Of a stretch of DNA of 64,000 nt, positions 42,429-51,900 are shown one piece after another (the stretch's first letter is position 1; every line of letters begins with the position of its first letter). The translations under genes were made by a program, and so were the position numbers. The notes beneath the pieces are model-generated. The model saw only the letters and a list, made by a program, of their open reading frames with translations. It had not been told where the DNA came from and searched no databases. The stretch covers positions 62,001 through 126,000 of the forward strand of contig NZ_SRRT01000006.1 of assembly GCF_004784475.1 (NCBI RefSeq), given 5' to 3'. This stretch comes from Streptomyces bauhiniae (GTDB taxonomy: Bacteria; Actinomycetota; Actinomycetes; Streptomycetales; Streptomycetaceae).

Positions 42429-43097
42429 GTGAGCGAGACCCAGCAGGGCATCACCGAGCACCAGTGGCAGCAGGCCGCGCGCATCTGGGACTACCACCAG
42501 ATGCACCACCAGCCGCGCCCCGTCGACGTGGCGATCGGCCTGGGCAGCCACGACCTCGGCGTCGCCACCCACACCGCCGGGCTGTACCACGCCGGGCTCT
42601 TCCCGACCCTGGTCTTCACCGGCGGCAACAGCCCCACCACCGTCGGAGTCTTCCCACGCGGCGAGGCCCTCCACTTCCGCGAACACGCGGTCGGTCTCGG
42701 CGTCCCCACCGAAGCGATCCTGCCGGAACCGAACGCCGCCAACACCGGGCAGAACATCACCCTCTCCCGCGAGGTACTGGCCGCCGCCGGGATCACCCCG
42801 TCCACGGTGATGCTCATCTGCAAGCCCTACATGGAACGCCGGTCGTACGCGACCGCCCGCAAGCTGTGGCCCGGCATCGAGTTCCTCTGCGCGTCGGAGC
42901 CCCTGCAGTTCGACGACTACCTGAAGTCCATCGGCGACGAGAAGCTCGTCCTGGACATGCTCGTCGGCGACCTCCAGCGAATCACCGAGTACCCGAAGCT
43001 CGGCTTCGCCATCGAACAGGAGATCCCGGAGGACGTACGGGACGCGTACGAATCCCTCATCCGGGCCGGCTTCACCAGCCGCCTCATCGCTGGTTGA
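42429..43097 (+). CDS. YdcF/SanA-family (DUF218) protein
   Basis: This protein has 222 residues from GTG 42429. It has PVDVAIGLGSHDLGVATHTA, FPTLVFTGGNSPTTVGVFPRGEA, AILPEPNAANTGQNITLSREVL and VMLICKPYMERRSYATARKLWP. This is the nucleotide-binding-like alpha/beta fold of the ElyC/SanA/YdcF family, with the acidic/Asn residues of its putative active site. There is no membrane anchor, so it is cytoplasmic, as in E. coli YdcF. The substrate is unknown. Confidence 0.88.
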   Translation: MSETQQGITEHQWQQAARIWDYHQMHHQPRPVDVAIGLGSHDLGVATHTAGLYHAGLFPTLVFTGGNSPTTVGVFPRGEALHFREHAVGLGVPTEAILPEPNAANTGQNITLSREVLAAAGITPSTVMLICKPYMERRSYATARKLWPGIEFLCASEPLQFDDYLKSIGDEKLVLDMLVGDLQRITEYPKLGFAIEQEIPEDVRDAYESLIRAGFTSRLIAG

Positions 43098-43141
43098 AGT
43101 GGCCGCCGAGCGGTGCCAGTGGGTGGCGGCAGACTGCGCGC

Positions 43142-43687
43142 ATGGATGCTTTGGTGTGGGTGCGGTCGATGGGTGGCCCCCTGATCGTCGTTCCGCAGTC
43201 CTCGGTGAACGCCTGGGGTGGATGTACGGAGGAGGGCTCCGTTCTCGGTGATGACGGTGGCCGTGACGACTATGACCGCGCCTGTGAGGTGGAGGACTTG
43301 GCCGGTGTGATCGCCGTGGGGGCCGCCACTGCGCTTGTCCTGGCGGATGAACCTGCGAGGACGTGCTTCCTGCCGGAGAAGCTGCTGTTCGTGCGGTGGC
43401 TGGCGGCGAGCTCCGAGGCCGAGTTGCTCGCGGCAGCCGAGGCGGTACTGGCCGATCCGGACACCGCTTGGGAAGACGGCGGACTGTGGGTCACCGAGGG
43501 CCTGGCGGTGTTGATGGATTCGGCCGAAGCGGGCGCCGATCTAGGGGTGGACTACCCCGACGGCGGCCGGCCTGACGAGGCTCCGGTACAGCTCCCGGCC
43601 GGCCGGTGGAGGGTACGCGCGGTCCATAAGGACAGCGAGTTCCCGTGGGTCGGCTTGGTGCAGCTCATCGCCGAGGACGGTCACTAG
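43142..43687 (+). CDS. Imm21-like immunity protein
   Basis: The 181-residue protein opens WVRSMGGPLIVVPQSSVNAWGGC, the usual beginning of the Imm21 family. ALVLADEPARTCFLPEKLLFVRW and the terminal GRWRVRAVHKDSEFPWVGLVQL support this. Imm21 proteins protect against polymorphic toxins delivered between cells. No toxin gene is adjacent, so this is an orphan immunity gene. Its stop overlaps that of the next gene by 4 bp. Confidence 0.85.
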   Translation: MDALVWVRSMGGPLIVVPQSSVNAWGGCTEEGSVLGDDGGRDDYDRACEVEDLAGVIAVGAATALVLADEPARTCFLPEKLLFVRWLAASSEAELLAAAEAVLADPDTAWEDGGLWVTEGLAVLMDSAEAGADLGVDYPDGGRPDEAPVQLPAGRWRVRAVHKDSEFPWVGLVQLIAEDGH

Positions 43688-44010
43688 GGGCGCTTGGCTT
43701 GCTTCGCTGCCAGGTTCCGGGCGTGGGCTTCGCGTCGTAGGCGGCGTTCGTAGTCGGCGATCTGACGGGCCACGGGGGTGCAGGTGGGTAGACCGATCAA
43801 CCGCTCGTTCTCACGGTCCACCAGGATGGGACCGTTACCGCCCAACCGAGGACGCTGCCCGCTCCGACCGTCCCGGACCGCGCCCCAGTAGAAGATCCAG
43901 CCGAACGACAATGCTTCCACCCGCTGGATCTGAAGGTCGTACTCCCCGCGGTCCCGTATGTCATCGATCTCGGCCAGCACCAGTCGGCGCGCGTCCTCCT
44001 CGGTCAGCAT
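43684..44010 (-). CDS. YrhB/Imm35-like immunity protein
   Basis: This protein has 108 residues from ATG 44008-44010. LTEEDARRLVLAEIDDIRDR, FGWIFYWGAVRDGR, RLGGNGPILVDRENERLIGLPT and RQIADYERRLR follow the Imm35/YrhB pattern (GNGPIxVD, then a strand and a YE-containing helix). The family acts as polymorphic-toxin immunity proteins or chaperones. It converges with the Imm21-like gene with a 4-bp stop overlap; no cognate toxin is seen. Confidence 0.82.
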   Translation of the reverse strand: MLTEEDARRLVLAEIDDIRDRGEYDLQIQRVEALSFGWIFYWGAVRDGRSGQRPRLGGNGPILVDRENERLIGLPTCTPVARQIADYERRLRREAHARNLAAKQAKRP

Positions 44011-44180
44011 CGGCCCATGCTGACACGGCCCCTCCGGAGGGGGGCGGCCCGCAGTCGATCGCTTCTGATCCGTAGCACTGCTGGACAGGGCCGGTTGTTG
44101 TGGTTGCTGTACCGCACGCGGCTGGGCGAGAACGTCCGATACAGCTCGCGGCCGTAGTCGTGGCACGCAACAGGCACGGC

Positions 44181-44927
44181 CTACGGAGTGCTGTGAACGG
44201 CGGCGTCCAGCACCTTCGACTGAGCGTTGACGAGATCGCTCGGGATCCTCGCCGCCGTTCCCGGCGCATCGGAAGCCGCCTTGTAGATGGCCAAGGCGGA
44301 ACCGTGACGTATGACGATCACGCTGACGGGGAGTTTAAGGGCGTCCTGACCGGGTTCCATGACCAGCTTGAGCTGGAATGCGACCCCGTCGTCGCCCTGC
44401 GGTGGGTCGTTGATGGCTTCAACGTCTTCGTAGGTCGCCTTCATGGGGCCTGCCGTGTACCCCTCGCAGGACTTCAAGGCCGTGCGTAGCTCACTGATCA
44501 CCCGAGCGGTATCCGCCGGGTGGTACGACGCCAGGGTGACGATCGCACCGTGCCCCTCCTTGCTGTCCACGGAGCGCTGCACGCTGCTAACGGGTGCGTA
44601 ACCGCTGGCCCCGTCCACTGCGGCACTGACCGGCGCACACAGGGAGGGGTTGGTGTTCGTCCGGCGTACGGCATGGATGACGCCATTGCCGACGCCTTTC
44701 GTGCCCATCCCGATCTCATCCACTTGGACTCCGGGAAGATCGTGTGCGTCCACGACGGCGTCCTCGAGCTGCTGCTGAGACAGCACACTCGACTTCTGCT
44801 CCGTGTCCCGACCGGCCGTCGCCTTCGCCGTCGGGGGGTCCCCGTCTTGCTCGCTGCCACAGGCCGCCACACTGATGGCCATCAAAGCCATAGCCGCAAG
44901 GTGCCTTCGCCCGATGGTCCTGCTCAT
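44181..44927 (-). CDS. Putative lipoprotein, sensor-domain type
   Basis: This protein has 248 residues from ATG 44925-44927 behind AGGGGGG. The signal peptide ends in the lipobox SVAACGS (Cys about 23). The mature part reads LSQQQLEDAVVDAHDLPGVQ, SLCAPVSAAVDGASG, VTLASYHPADTARVISELRT and LPVSVIVIRHGSALAIYKA. It resembles the PknH-like extracellular sensor fold found in actinobacterial lipoproteins. The role is unknown. Confidence 0.82.
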   Translation of the reverse strand: MSRTIGRRHLAAMALMAISVAACGSEQDGDPPTAKATAGRDTEQKSSVLSQQQLEDAVVDAHDLPGVQVDEIGMGTKGVGNGVIHAVRRTNTNPSLCAPVSAAVDGASGYAPVSSVQRSVDSKEGHGAIVTLASYHPADTARVISELRTALKSCEGYTAGPMKATYEDVEAINDPPQGDDGVAFQLKLVMEPGQDALKLPVSVIVIRHGSALAIYKAASDAPGTAARIPSDLVNAQSKVLDAAVHSTP

Positions 44928-45408
44928 GATCCCCCCTGGTCTGCACAGTGACGAAGAACGATACGACAGGTCACTGCCTGCCTTCGCCATGCAAGCTGCG
45001 TGCTTGCGTGGTTCATTGCGTCCAGGTGGAGCGCGCCGCTGTACGAACGACCTGGACGCCATGGGCCGCGTCTACTCGGCTCTGCCTGGGTCGACGGTGG
45101 ACGGAATGGGAGCACCCCACGCACGCCCTCACGTGCCCGCAGTCGACAACGGTGTCCCTTCCATCCCAGTGCCAGCCGATCCCCCACCGGAGGCATCGCC
45201 TTGACCGCGCCCCGTTCGATGCGGTGATCGACTCATGGCCACCGGTCATACACATGTGGGCGCGCGGAGGCGCAGCCGGGGCTTGATGAAGTAGAGATAG
45301 CTGTAACACTCAACTCCCCGTATGTCGCTGTACTTCGACTGAGGTGAGCTTGCAGGCGGCGCGAATTCGGATGGTCAGCGCCTCATCGCCAGATGCCTCG
45401 GGGAGAAC
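44928..45408. other. Gene-free spacer
   Basis: I see no supported gene in this 480-bp stretch. Several frames of 65-130 codons run through it on both strands but lack ribosome-binding sites and normal third-position bias. Base composition is less GC-rich than in the flanks, so it may be the remains of an insertion. Confidence 0.5.
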
Positions 45409-45588
45409 TCAGGTCTTCTCTTCGTGATCCGCCTCGTCCCCGCCGGGTCCGTCGTCGGAGGCCAGGTCGTCTGTGCCGGCGGCAGAGGTCGTGCTGACCC
45501 GCAGGCAGCCGTCCGTGCCGAACATGTCGATCAACTGCGACAAGTGGGCGCGGGCTGCGCTGCGCCTCGGGGGCTCGTTGGTGGTCAC
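45409..45588 (-). CDS. Small acidic protein coupled to the ATPase gene
   Basis: This protein has 59 residues from GTG 45586-45588, which overlaps the stop of the upstream ATPase gene by 4 bp (GTGA) and follows GGAGGACC. It reads VTTNEPPRRSAARAHLSQLI DMFGTDGCLRV and ends in an acidic tail. It occupies the place of the DUF397 proteins in similar regulator/ATPase loci, but lacks their Trp/Ser motif. The function is unknown. Confidence 0.65.
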   Translation of the reverse strand: MTTNEPPRRSAARAHLSQLIDMFGTDGCLRVSTTSAAGTDDLASDDGPGGDEADHEEKT

Positions 45589-46001
45589 CTGTGGTCCTCC
45601 AGCTCCGCCCACACGACCTTTCTCCAACGCCGTTCGTCCGTGCCCCAGTTCGTGGCGAGGGCCGCGATGAAGGGCAGGCCGCGGCCGTTCTCGTCGTTGG
45701 TCGTCGGGGTGCACGGATTGGGCAGGGTGTGGGAGAAGTCCGCGACGGATACGCGGACCGTGGCGGGGGCGACGCGTTCCACCGCTACGTGGATGGAGCC
45801 GCGTTGGGCGTGGCGTACGGCGTTGGCCACCAACTCGGAGACGAGCAGGGCTGCGTCGTCGGTCAGGTGGGTCAGGCTCCAGGTGCTGAGGGCGATGCGG
45901 GCTAAGCGTCGGGCGAGTGCGGCGCTTTCGGGTTGGCGGGGGAGCGTCTCGGTGTAGCCGGGGTGGCCGGTTCGGCGGGGGCGAGTGGCCGGTTGGGGCA
46001 T
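45585..46001 (-). CDS. Anti-sigma-like ATP-binding protein (HATPase_c)
   Basis: This protein has 138 residues from ATG 45999-46001. It has DDAALLVSELVANAVRHAQRG (N-box), VRVSVADFSHTLPNP (G1-like) and NDENGRGLPFIAALATNWGT (G2). Single-domain ATPases of this kind are RsbW/SpoIIAB-like and very numerous in Streptomyces. It is divergent from the XRE regulator at 46135, a common pairing in developmental loci such as abaA or whiJ types. The target sigma factor or partner is unknown. Confidence 0.87.
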   Translation of the reverse strand: MPQPATRPRRTGHPGYTETLPRQPESAALARRLARIALSTWSLTHLTDDAALLVSELVANAVRHAQRGSIHVAVERVAPATVRVSVADFSHTLPNPCTPTTNDENGRGLPFIAALATNWGTDERRWRKVVWAELEDHR

Positions 46002-46134
46002 CGCGGGCTGCCTTTCCTGATCGGGCGGGGCGTCTGGGATCAGGTAAGCGGGGTCCTCGTTCGAGGGGAGGGGCCGCGAAGGGGGCCAAGGGAGGGACCT
46101 GCGGAAGTAGCTTGGGAGGGAGGAGGGCTGAACC

Positions 46135-47256
46135 ATGGACGACCGGGCGCGACGCGTTCAGTTCGGCAGCTACTTGGCGGGGCTGCGGAAGCGCGCCCGC
46201 CTCTCTCAGCGCGACCTGGCCACCCGGTTATGCGTCGCCTCCGGCATCACCACCCTGACTCGCCACGAGGTGTCCCGGTGGGAGCGCGGTGGCCGCATCC
46301 CGGATGCCTGGCTGCCTTCGCTCGCGCAGGTGCTCGACGTGCCCTTGGAGGAGTTGGCGGGACAGGCTGAGCGGGCTCGGAATGGCTCCGTACCGGACAC
46401 CCGTCGGGAGCCGGACGCCTACGTGAGGGATGCCGTCGGCTGGCTGCTCGCCCATGACGACCGTCATGGTGGGGATCATGTGGCCGACGCCGCCGTGCAG
46501 GTCTGGGAGGTCGAGCGGGGGCGGATCAAGGGGGACGACAAGCAGCGCCTTGCCCAGGTGGCCGAGATCGGGGAGGTGGCGGGCTGGCTGCTGCACGACG
46601 CCGCCCGGTTCCCAGAGGCCCGTGCCACCCTCGCCGAGGCGCACACCCTCGCCCGGCTCGCCGGGGACGGTCCGCTGGAGTGGTTCATCCTCGATCTGAT
46701 CGCGATGGTCGACGTGCATACCGGCCGCGTCGGAGAAGCCCTCGCGATCACGGACGAAATGCTGACCAGGCACCAAGTGCCGGGGCGGGTAGCGCTCATG
46801 GCCCGATTACGCCGTGCCCGCAGCCTCGCCCAAGCCGGGGACAGGGCTCGCGCCCTGGACGAGCTGAGGCGGGCAGCCGGGGGGCTCCAGGATTCCGTAC
46901 ATGCCGACGACCCCGCGTTCACCTGGTGGATCAACGCCACCGAAGTCGCGCTGCACACCGGTGAGGCCCTGTTGAGCCTCGGGGACCCCCGTGCCGCGCT
47001 GCCGCATCTCCAGCGGAGTTCCGATGCCCCCCGCGACGGGGGGCGGCGGGAGTTCGGCAATGTCCTCGCCGAGCTGACCGCACTGGTCCGGCTGGGGGCG
47101 TGGCGGGAGGCCGAGGCCCCCCTGGTCCGGCTTGATCCGATTCTGCGGACGGTCACCTCGTCCCGGACCCGCGTCCGGCTCCGGTCCACCCTGCATGCCA
47201 TCGACCGGGACGGGCCGGCCTGGCTCGCGGATACCGCGCACGAGATCGCCCGGTAG
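46135..47256 (+). CDS. XRE-family regulator with tetratricopeptide-like C-terminal domain
   Basis: The 373-residue protein has an N-terminal helix-turn-helix (GSYLAGLRKRARLSQRDLAT, TRHEVSRWERGGRIPD, about 11-75). About 300 residues of helical repeats follow (WLLHDAARFPEARATLAEAH, IDLIAMVDVHTGRVGEALAI and others) of the TPR-type found in peptide-sensing Streptomyces regulators. It is divergent from the ATPase gene, 133 bp apart. It probably regulates that pair and itself. Confidence 0.88.
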   Translation: MDDRARRVQFGSYLAGLRKRARLSQRDLATRLCVASGITTLTRHEVSRWERGGRIPDAWLPSLAQVLDVPLEELAGQAERARNGSVPDTRREPDAYVRDAVGWLLAHDDRHGGDHVADAAVQVWEVERGRIKGDDKQRLAQVAEIGEVAGWLLHDAARFPEARATLAEAHTLARLAGDGPLEWFILDLIAMVDVHTGRVGEALAITDEMLTRHQVPGRVALMARLRRARSLAQAGDRARALDELRRAAGGLQDSVHADDPAFTWWINATEVALHTGEALLSLGDPRAALPHLQRSSDAPRDGGRREFGNVLAELTALVRLGAWREAEAPLVRLDPILRTVTSSRTRVRLRSTLHAIDRDGPAWLADTAHEIAR

Positions 47257-47275
47257 GCATGTTCACCGCAAACGC

Positions 47276-47305
47276 AAGAGGCCCCGGATTTCTCCGGGGC
47301 CTCTT
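47276..47305. terminator. Bidirectional terminator between the XRE gene and tRNA-Arg
   Basis: AAGAGGCCCCGG and CCGGGGCCTCTT around ATTTCT, followed by T residues. It serves both the plus-strand XRE gene and the minus-strand tRNA. Confidence 0.88.
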
Positions 47306-47310
47306 TACTG

Positions 47311-47383
47311 TGCACTCGGCAGGATTCGAACCTGCAACCTTCTGATCCGTAGTCAGATGCTCTATCCGTTAAGCTACGAGTGC
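47311..47383 (-). tRNA. tRNA-Arg(ACG)
   Basis: On the minus strand GCACTCG pairs with CGAGTGC, the T-loop is TTCGAATC, the anticodon loop is CTACGGA, and the anticodon ACG is at 47348-47350. A34 is the known substrate of TadA, encoded at 22460. Confidence 0.96.
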
Positions 47384-47555
47384 TTGTTCTTTTGTTTTTG
47401 TCTCCGTTTCCCTGGCCTTTCGGCCTGTCCCGGCGACAGGAAGAACATTACATGACTGCCGCCGTCATGTGAAATCCGTTCCCCGCACCCTGCCTGACCT
47501 GCGGAAACGTCGAAACCTAGATCGAACGCAGGGGCCTGCCGCGAGCGTCGTAACG

Positions 47556-47589
47556 CCGAAGCCCCGGTCCAGGTGGACCGGGGCTTCGG
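47556..47589 (-). terminator. Terminator hairpin after tRNA-Ser(GCT)
   Basis: CCGAAGCCCCGGTCC and GGACCGGGGCTTCGG form a perfect 15-bp stem with a 4-base loop, 8 bp beyond the minus-strand tRNA end. Confidence 0.85.
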
Positions 47590-47596
47590 ATCAGGG

Positions 47597-47687
47597 CGGA
47601 GGCGGAGGGATTTGAACCCTCGATGGGCTTTAAGACCCAAACCGCATTAGCAGTGCGGCGCCATAGACCGGACTAGGCGACGCCTCC
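47597..47687 (-). tRNA. tRNA-Ser(GCT)
   Basis: GGAGGCG pairs with CGCCTCC, a long variable arm (GGTCTTAAAGCCC) is present, the T-loop is TTCAAATC and the anticodon GCT lies at 47649-47651. Confidence 0.95.
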
Positions 47688-47886
47688 AGCACAACCAGTC
47701 CCGCGAGCGCGCGAATGGTGCGTGCAGATGATGACACAGGTAAGCGCGGTGTCACCAATCGCCCCCCACGGTACTAGGCACCTGGCCCGCAGGGCAAAGG
47801 GCTTCTCCCGGCGAGGCGCGAGCCGGTTCCGCGAGCGGTACCGCAGGTGGGGCGCAACGTACGGCGGGGGTGCGCGTTGGGTGGGT

Positions 47887-48702
47887 ATGAGTGCACTCCC
47901 GCGGCGCGGCATCGCGTCCCTCGCCGTCTCCGCCGTCTCGCTCCTCTGCGGCCTCGCCGCCGACCCGGCCGACGCGGCTCCCGCCCTCACCCCCGGCTCC
48001 ATTCCGACGCACGCGTACTCCGCCGCCCCGGCCCGCACTGTCCACACCGTCCCGGCACGCACGGCCCCCGCCCTCGCGTCCGCTCCGACCCGCGCGACCT
48101 CGGGCAACCCGACCTCCGCCAACCCGACCCGCGCGACCTCCCTCGCCCCGGCCCGCCCGTCCTCCGCCGGACCGACCCGCACGACCCCCCTCGCCCCGGC
48201 CCACGCCCTCCCCACCGTCCCGGTCCGCACGGCCCTCACCCCCACCTCGTCCGCAGCCCCAGGCCACGCGACCCCGACCCGCGCAATCCCCGCCACCCTG
48301 GCGAACGCCCACCGCGTAACCACCCCCGCCCTCCCCCCACCCCCACTCCCCGAAGACCGCACCGGCGACCACCTCACCCTCGTAGTCCACGGCGCCGGAC
48401 CCGGCCGGGACGGCGTACGGCAGCTCTTCTGTCATCCGGAAGCCGGTGATCACCCCGACCCCGTCGCCGCCTGTCGCGTACTCGACGAGAACACCCGCTG
48501 GGGGCGGGACGCCTTCGCCCCCGTCCCCCCGGACAGCCTCTGCACGATGATCGACGGCGGCCCCGCCACCGCTCACGTCACCGGCTACTGGGCCGGCCGC
48601 CCCGTGGACGCAACCTTCAGCCGCGGCAACGGGTGCGAGATCGCCCGTTGGGACCGGCTGGTGCCGTTTCTGCCGGAGGCCGGGGCGGAGAAATCCCCGT
48701 AA
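47887..48702 (+). CDS. SSI-domain protease inhibitor-like protein with long repetitive linker
   Basis: This protein has 271 residues from ATG 47887. Residues 1-30 are a signal peptide (...CGLAADPADAAPA). Residues about 31-155 are a Pro/Thr/Ala/Arg-rich linker of irregular PTRAT, PARTxP and APTR units. Residues about 156-263 match the Streptomyces subtilisin inhibitor: HLTLVVHGAGPGRDGVRQLFC, HPDPVAACRVLDE, GYWAGRPVDATFSRGNGCEIARW. The four cysteines (182, 196, 219, 250) are present. The reactive loop is C219-T-M221-I222, so P1 would be Met as in classical SSI. Usual SSI proteins are about 110 mature residues, so the linker is exceptional and may tether the inhibitor in the wall. Confidence 0.88.
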   Translation: MSALPRRGIASLAVSAVSLLCGLAADPADAAPALTPGSIPTHAYSAAPARTVHTVPARTAPALASAPTRATSGNPTSANPTRATSLAPARPSSAGPTRTTPLAPAHALPTVPVRTALTPTSSAAPGHATPTRAIPATLANAHRVTTPALPPPPLPEDRTGDHLTLVVHGAGPGRDGVRQLFCHPEAGDHPDPVAACRVLDENTRWGRDAFAPVPPDSLCTMIDGGPATAHVTGYWAGRPVDATFSRGNGCEIARWDRLVPFLPEAGAEKSP

Positions 48703-48956
48703 AGGTCCCGCGAAGGTCTCAGGGAGTGGTCACGTGCCCGAGGAGGCCACGTCAGGGGCAAGTCGTGGGCGCGGAAAGGCGACCCGTGGTGGGATGCGGG
48801 CATATGTTCGGCGTCACTTCGTCGTGGTACCTCCCTCCCATCCGGCGGCGTGCGCGCGGGCGGAGCCCTTAGACTCCCTCGCGTGACACCCCGCGGGCCG
48901 CTTGGCAAGATGGCCCGAGCGGTCGGCAAGGTGCGGTGACAGGGAGGAAGCGTCTT

Positions 48957-51900
48957 GTGAGCAGCAGGCCATCCCGAGGCGCTGCTCGCCTCGCAGCCAT
49001 ACTCGACGCCCTGCCCGACGCGTTGCTCCTGGTCAACGCCAACGGCACGGTCGTCAACGCCAACACCATCGCCCTGGAGGCGTTCGAGGCACCCGGTACG
49101 GCGCTCGTGGGGCGGGGCCTGCTCGATCTGCTCCCGCAGTTCGACTCCAAGCTGATCCCCGGCTCGATGCGCCGCCCCGACCACATGGACCCGGCCGGCC
49201 GCACCAAGCCGACGCGGATGGTCGCCCGGCGCACCGACGGCACCGAGTTCCCGGTCGAGGTCACCAGCGCCAACCTGGAGAACCCCCAGCAGGCGTACGA
49301 CGGTTCGGCGTACACCGGCGACGAACTGCTGATGCTCGTCGTACGGGACCTCTCCGGCACCGTCGACACCGAGGCCGAACTCGCCCGTTCGCAGCGGCAG
49401 ACCGAGATGATCCTGCGCGCCGCCTCCGAGGGCGTCGTCGGCACGGACACCGACGGCCGGATCGTGCTGGTCAACCCCGCCGCCGCGCAGATCCTCGGCT
49501 ACCGCGCCGGTGAGCTGGGCGGCCGCGAACTGCACACCCTCGTCCTGCACTCCCGCGCCGACGGCTCCCCCTTCCCGTACGACGAGTCGCCGCTCGCCGA
49601 CACCCTGCGCTCCGGGCGCAAGCACCGGGTGCGCGGGCAGGTGCTGTGGTCCAAGAGCGGGGACGAGGTTTCCGTCGACCTCACCACCGCACCGGTGCGC
49701 GACGGCGACCAGCTCGTCGGCGCAGTCATGACCTTCACCGACCGACGCCCGTACCAGACCCTCGCCGACGAGAAGGAGGCGCTGGAGCAGGCGCACGCGA
49801 AGGAGCTGGAGCGGCTCGCCGAGGAGCACGCCGCCGACCTCACCGCGCTGCGCCAGAAGCACGCGGGCGAGGTCGAGGAGCTGACCGAGCGCGGCGCGGC
49901 CGAGCTGACCGAGCTGCGCGAGAAGCTCCAGGAGGAACTGGCCGCGGGCGAGGAGCGGTACGCCGCCCTCGGCGAGCGCGAGAAGGACCGGTACGACGCC
50001 CTCGCCGGGCGCCACGAGCAGTTGCTCACCCTCCTCGCCTCCTCCCTGCGCGGCCCGCTGGACGAACTGCGCCGCGAACTGGCCGCCCTCGCCGCCGACG
50101 ACGCGGGCCAGCTCTGGCCCGAGGCCAACCAGGTGCTGCACCACCTCTCGGCCGGGTACGCCCGCATCACCGCCCTCATCGACAACGTCCTCGGCTTCCA
50201 GCGCCTGGACTCCGGCACCGACGACATCGCCCGCACCAAGGTGATGCTGGACGCGGTCGTCGCGGCCGGGGTCGACGGTGCCGTGGAGCTGATCGGGCCG
50301 GGACGCGTGCAGTTCGCCGTGCACGCGCCGCCCATCGAGGCCGAGGTCGACCCGCAGCGGCTCGCCACCGCGCTGGCCCACCTCGTGGCGGACGTCGCGG
50401 GCGTGGACGCCACCGGCAACGCCCCTGTGTCGTCGGCCGGTTACCTGGACAACACCGTGGTCGTCGCGGCCGCCCAGCGCGGCGAGGTCGCGCGCATCGA
50501 GGTGCGCGGGCCGTACGCCGGGGGCGACCCGGTGCACGAGCCGATCGTGCGGGGCATCGTCCGGGCACATGGAGGTGTGCTCCAGACACATGAAGTACCG
50601 GGCATGAGTGGGCGTGCCTACGTCCTCGAAGTGCCGCTGGGCGGTGGCGCCGGTACGGTCGCCGCGCGCGTCCCCGACCCGCGCGAGGCCGTGTCGAGCG
50701 GCGCCGAGGTCGCGCTCGTAGGTGACGCGGGCGAGCAGGGCGGGCGGCGGCGGGCGCGGCGGTCGTCGACCGACGCGTTCCTGGAGAGCGAGGTCCAGGC
50801 GGCCGAGGGGCCGGGTGCCTCCGCGCCCACCGGGCGGCGCCGCAGGCGCGGTGCCCCGGCGGCCGAGGAACTGGCACCGGCCGCGATCGAGAGCGCGGAG
50901 ACGGCTTCCGGCGGCACCGGCCGGCGGCGGGGGCGTCCCGCCGAGGTCGGGGACGGGGTGGCGGCCGAGGGTGCCGTGATGACGGCGGCGGAGCACGCTG
51001 CCGGAACCGCCGCGTCGAATACGGGACTTGGTGGCGCGGTGCCGCCGCAGGGCATGCCGGTGCCTGCCGGGCAGCGGGCTCCGCAGGGTGGTGGCGAGCA
51101 GGCCGCGCTGCCGCCCGCGCTGCCCGCGCCGAGTGCGGAGGGTGCGTCCGAGGACGCCCAGCCGACCGGGCGGCGGCGCCGTGCGCTGGCCGCCGCGGCC
51201 GAGCGTGCGGCCGCGCAGGACACGGGGGCGCGTACGGTCTTCGCGCTGCCGCCGGCCGAGGCCGACCGGACGCCGGAGACGGAGACGCCGGGCGTGCGGG
51301 TCGGTCCGCTGGCGGGCGGTCCGGTTCCCGGTGCGGGTACGGCCGCGGGGGCCGGGGTTGCTCCGGGGATGACTGTGAACGCCGGGCCGGTTCCGGTGCG
51401 CGGGCTTGGTCAGGGTGTGGGGCCGGTTCCGGGGGAGGGTGCTGCTCCGGCTCCGATGCCGGGTGTGGGACCGGTCCCGGCTCAGGGTGCTGCTCCGATG
51501 CCGGGTGGCGCTGCGGGGGGTGGCCCGGTGCAGGGGCCTGCTCCCGGTGTGGGTCCCGTCCCGGCACAGGGTCCGGCTCCGATGCCGGGTGCTGCTCCGG
51601 GCGTAGGCGCCCTCCCGGCACAGGGTGCTGCTCCTGCTCCCGGTGTGGGTCCCGTCCCGGCACAGGGTCCGGCTCCGATGCCGGGTGCCGCTGCGGGCGT
51701 TGGCCCGGTCCCGGCACAAGGTGCTGCTCCGGGCGTGGCCCCCGTCCCGGCCCAGGGTGCCGCTCCCGCACAGGGCCCCGCCCCCGCCGCCACCACCACC
51801 ACCACCGCCCAGGGCACGGCCCCCGCCGCAGCCCAGCCCCCCGCCCAGTCCGCCCCCGTACCCCCGCAGCCCCCCGCCGAGGGTGACCCCGCCGACGGCG

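Noticed and set aside
44948..45286. Possible transposase or small genes in the gene-free spacer
   Set aside because: No DDE or HTH pattern, no terminal inverted repeats or target duplications, and no ribosome-binding site were found.
51400..51790. Regularly spaced repeats that could suggest a CRISPR array
   Set aside because: The units vary, have no unique spacers and keep the reading frame of a Pro/Gln-rich linker.
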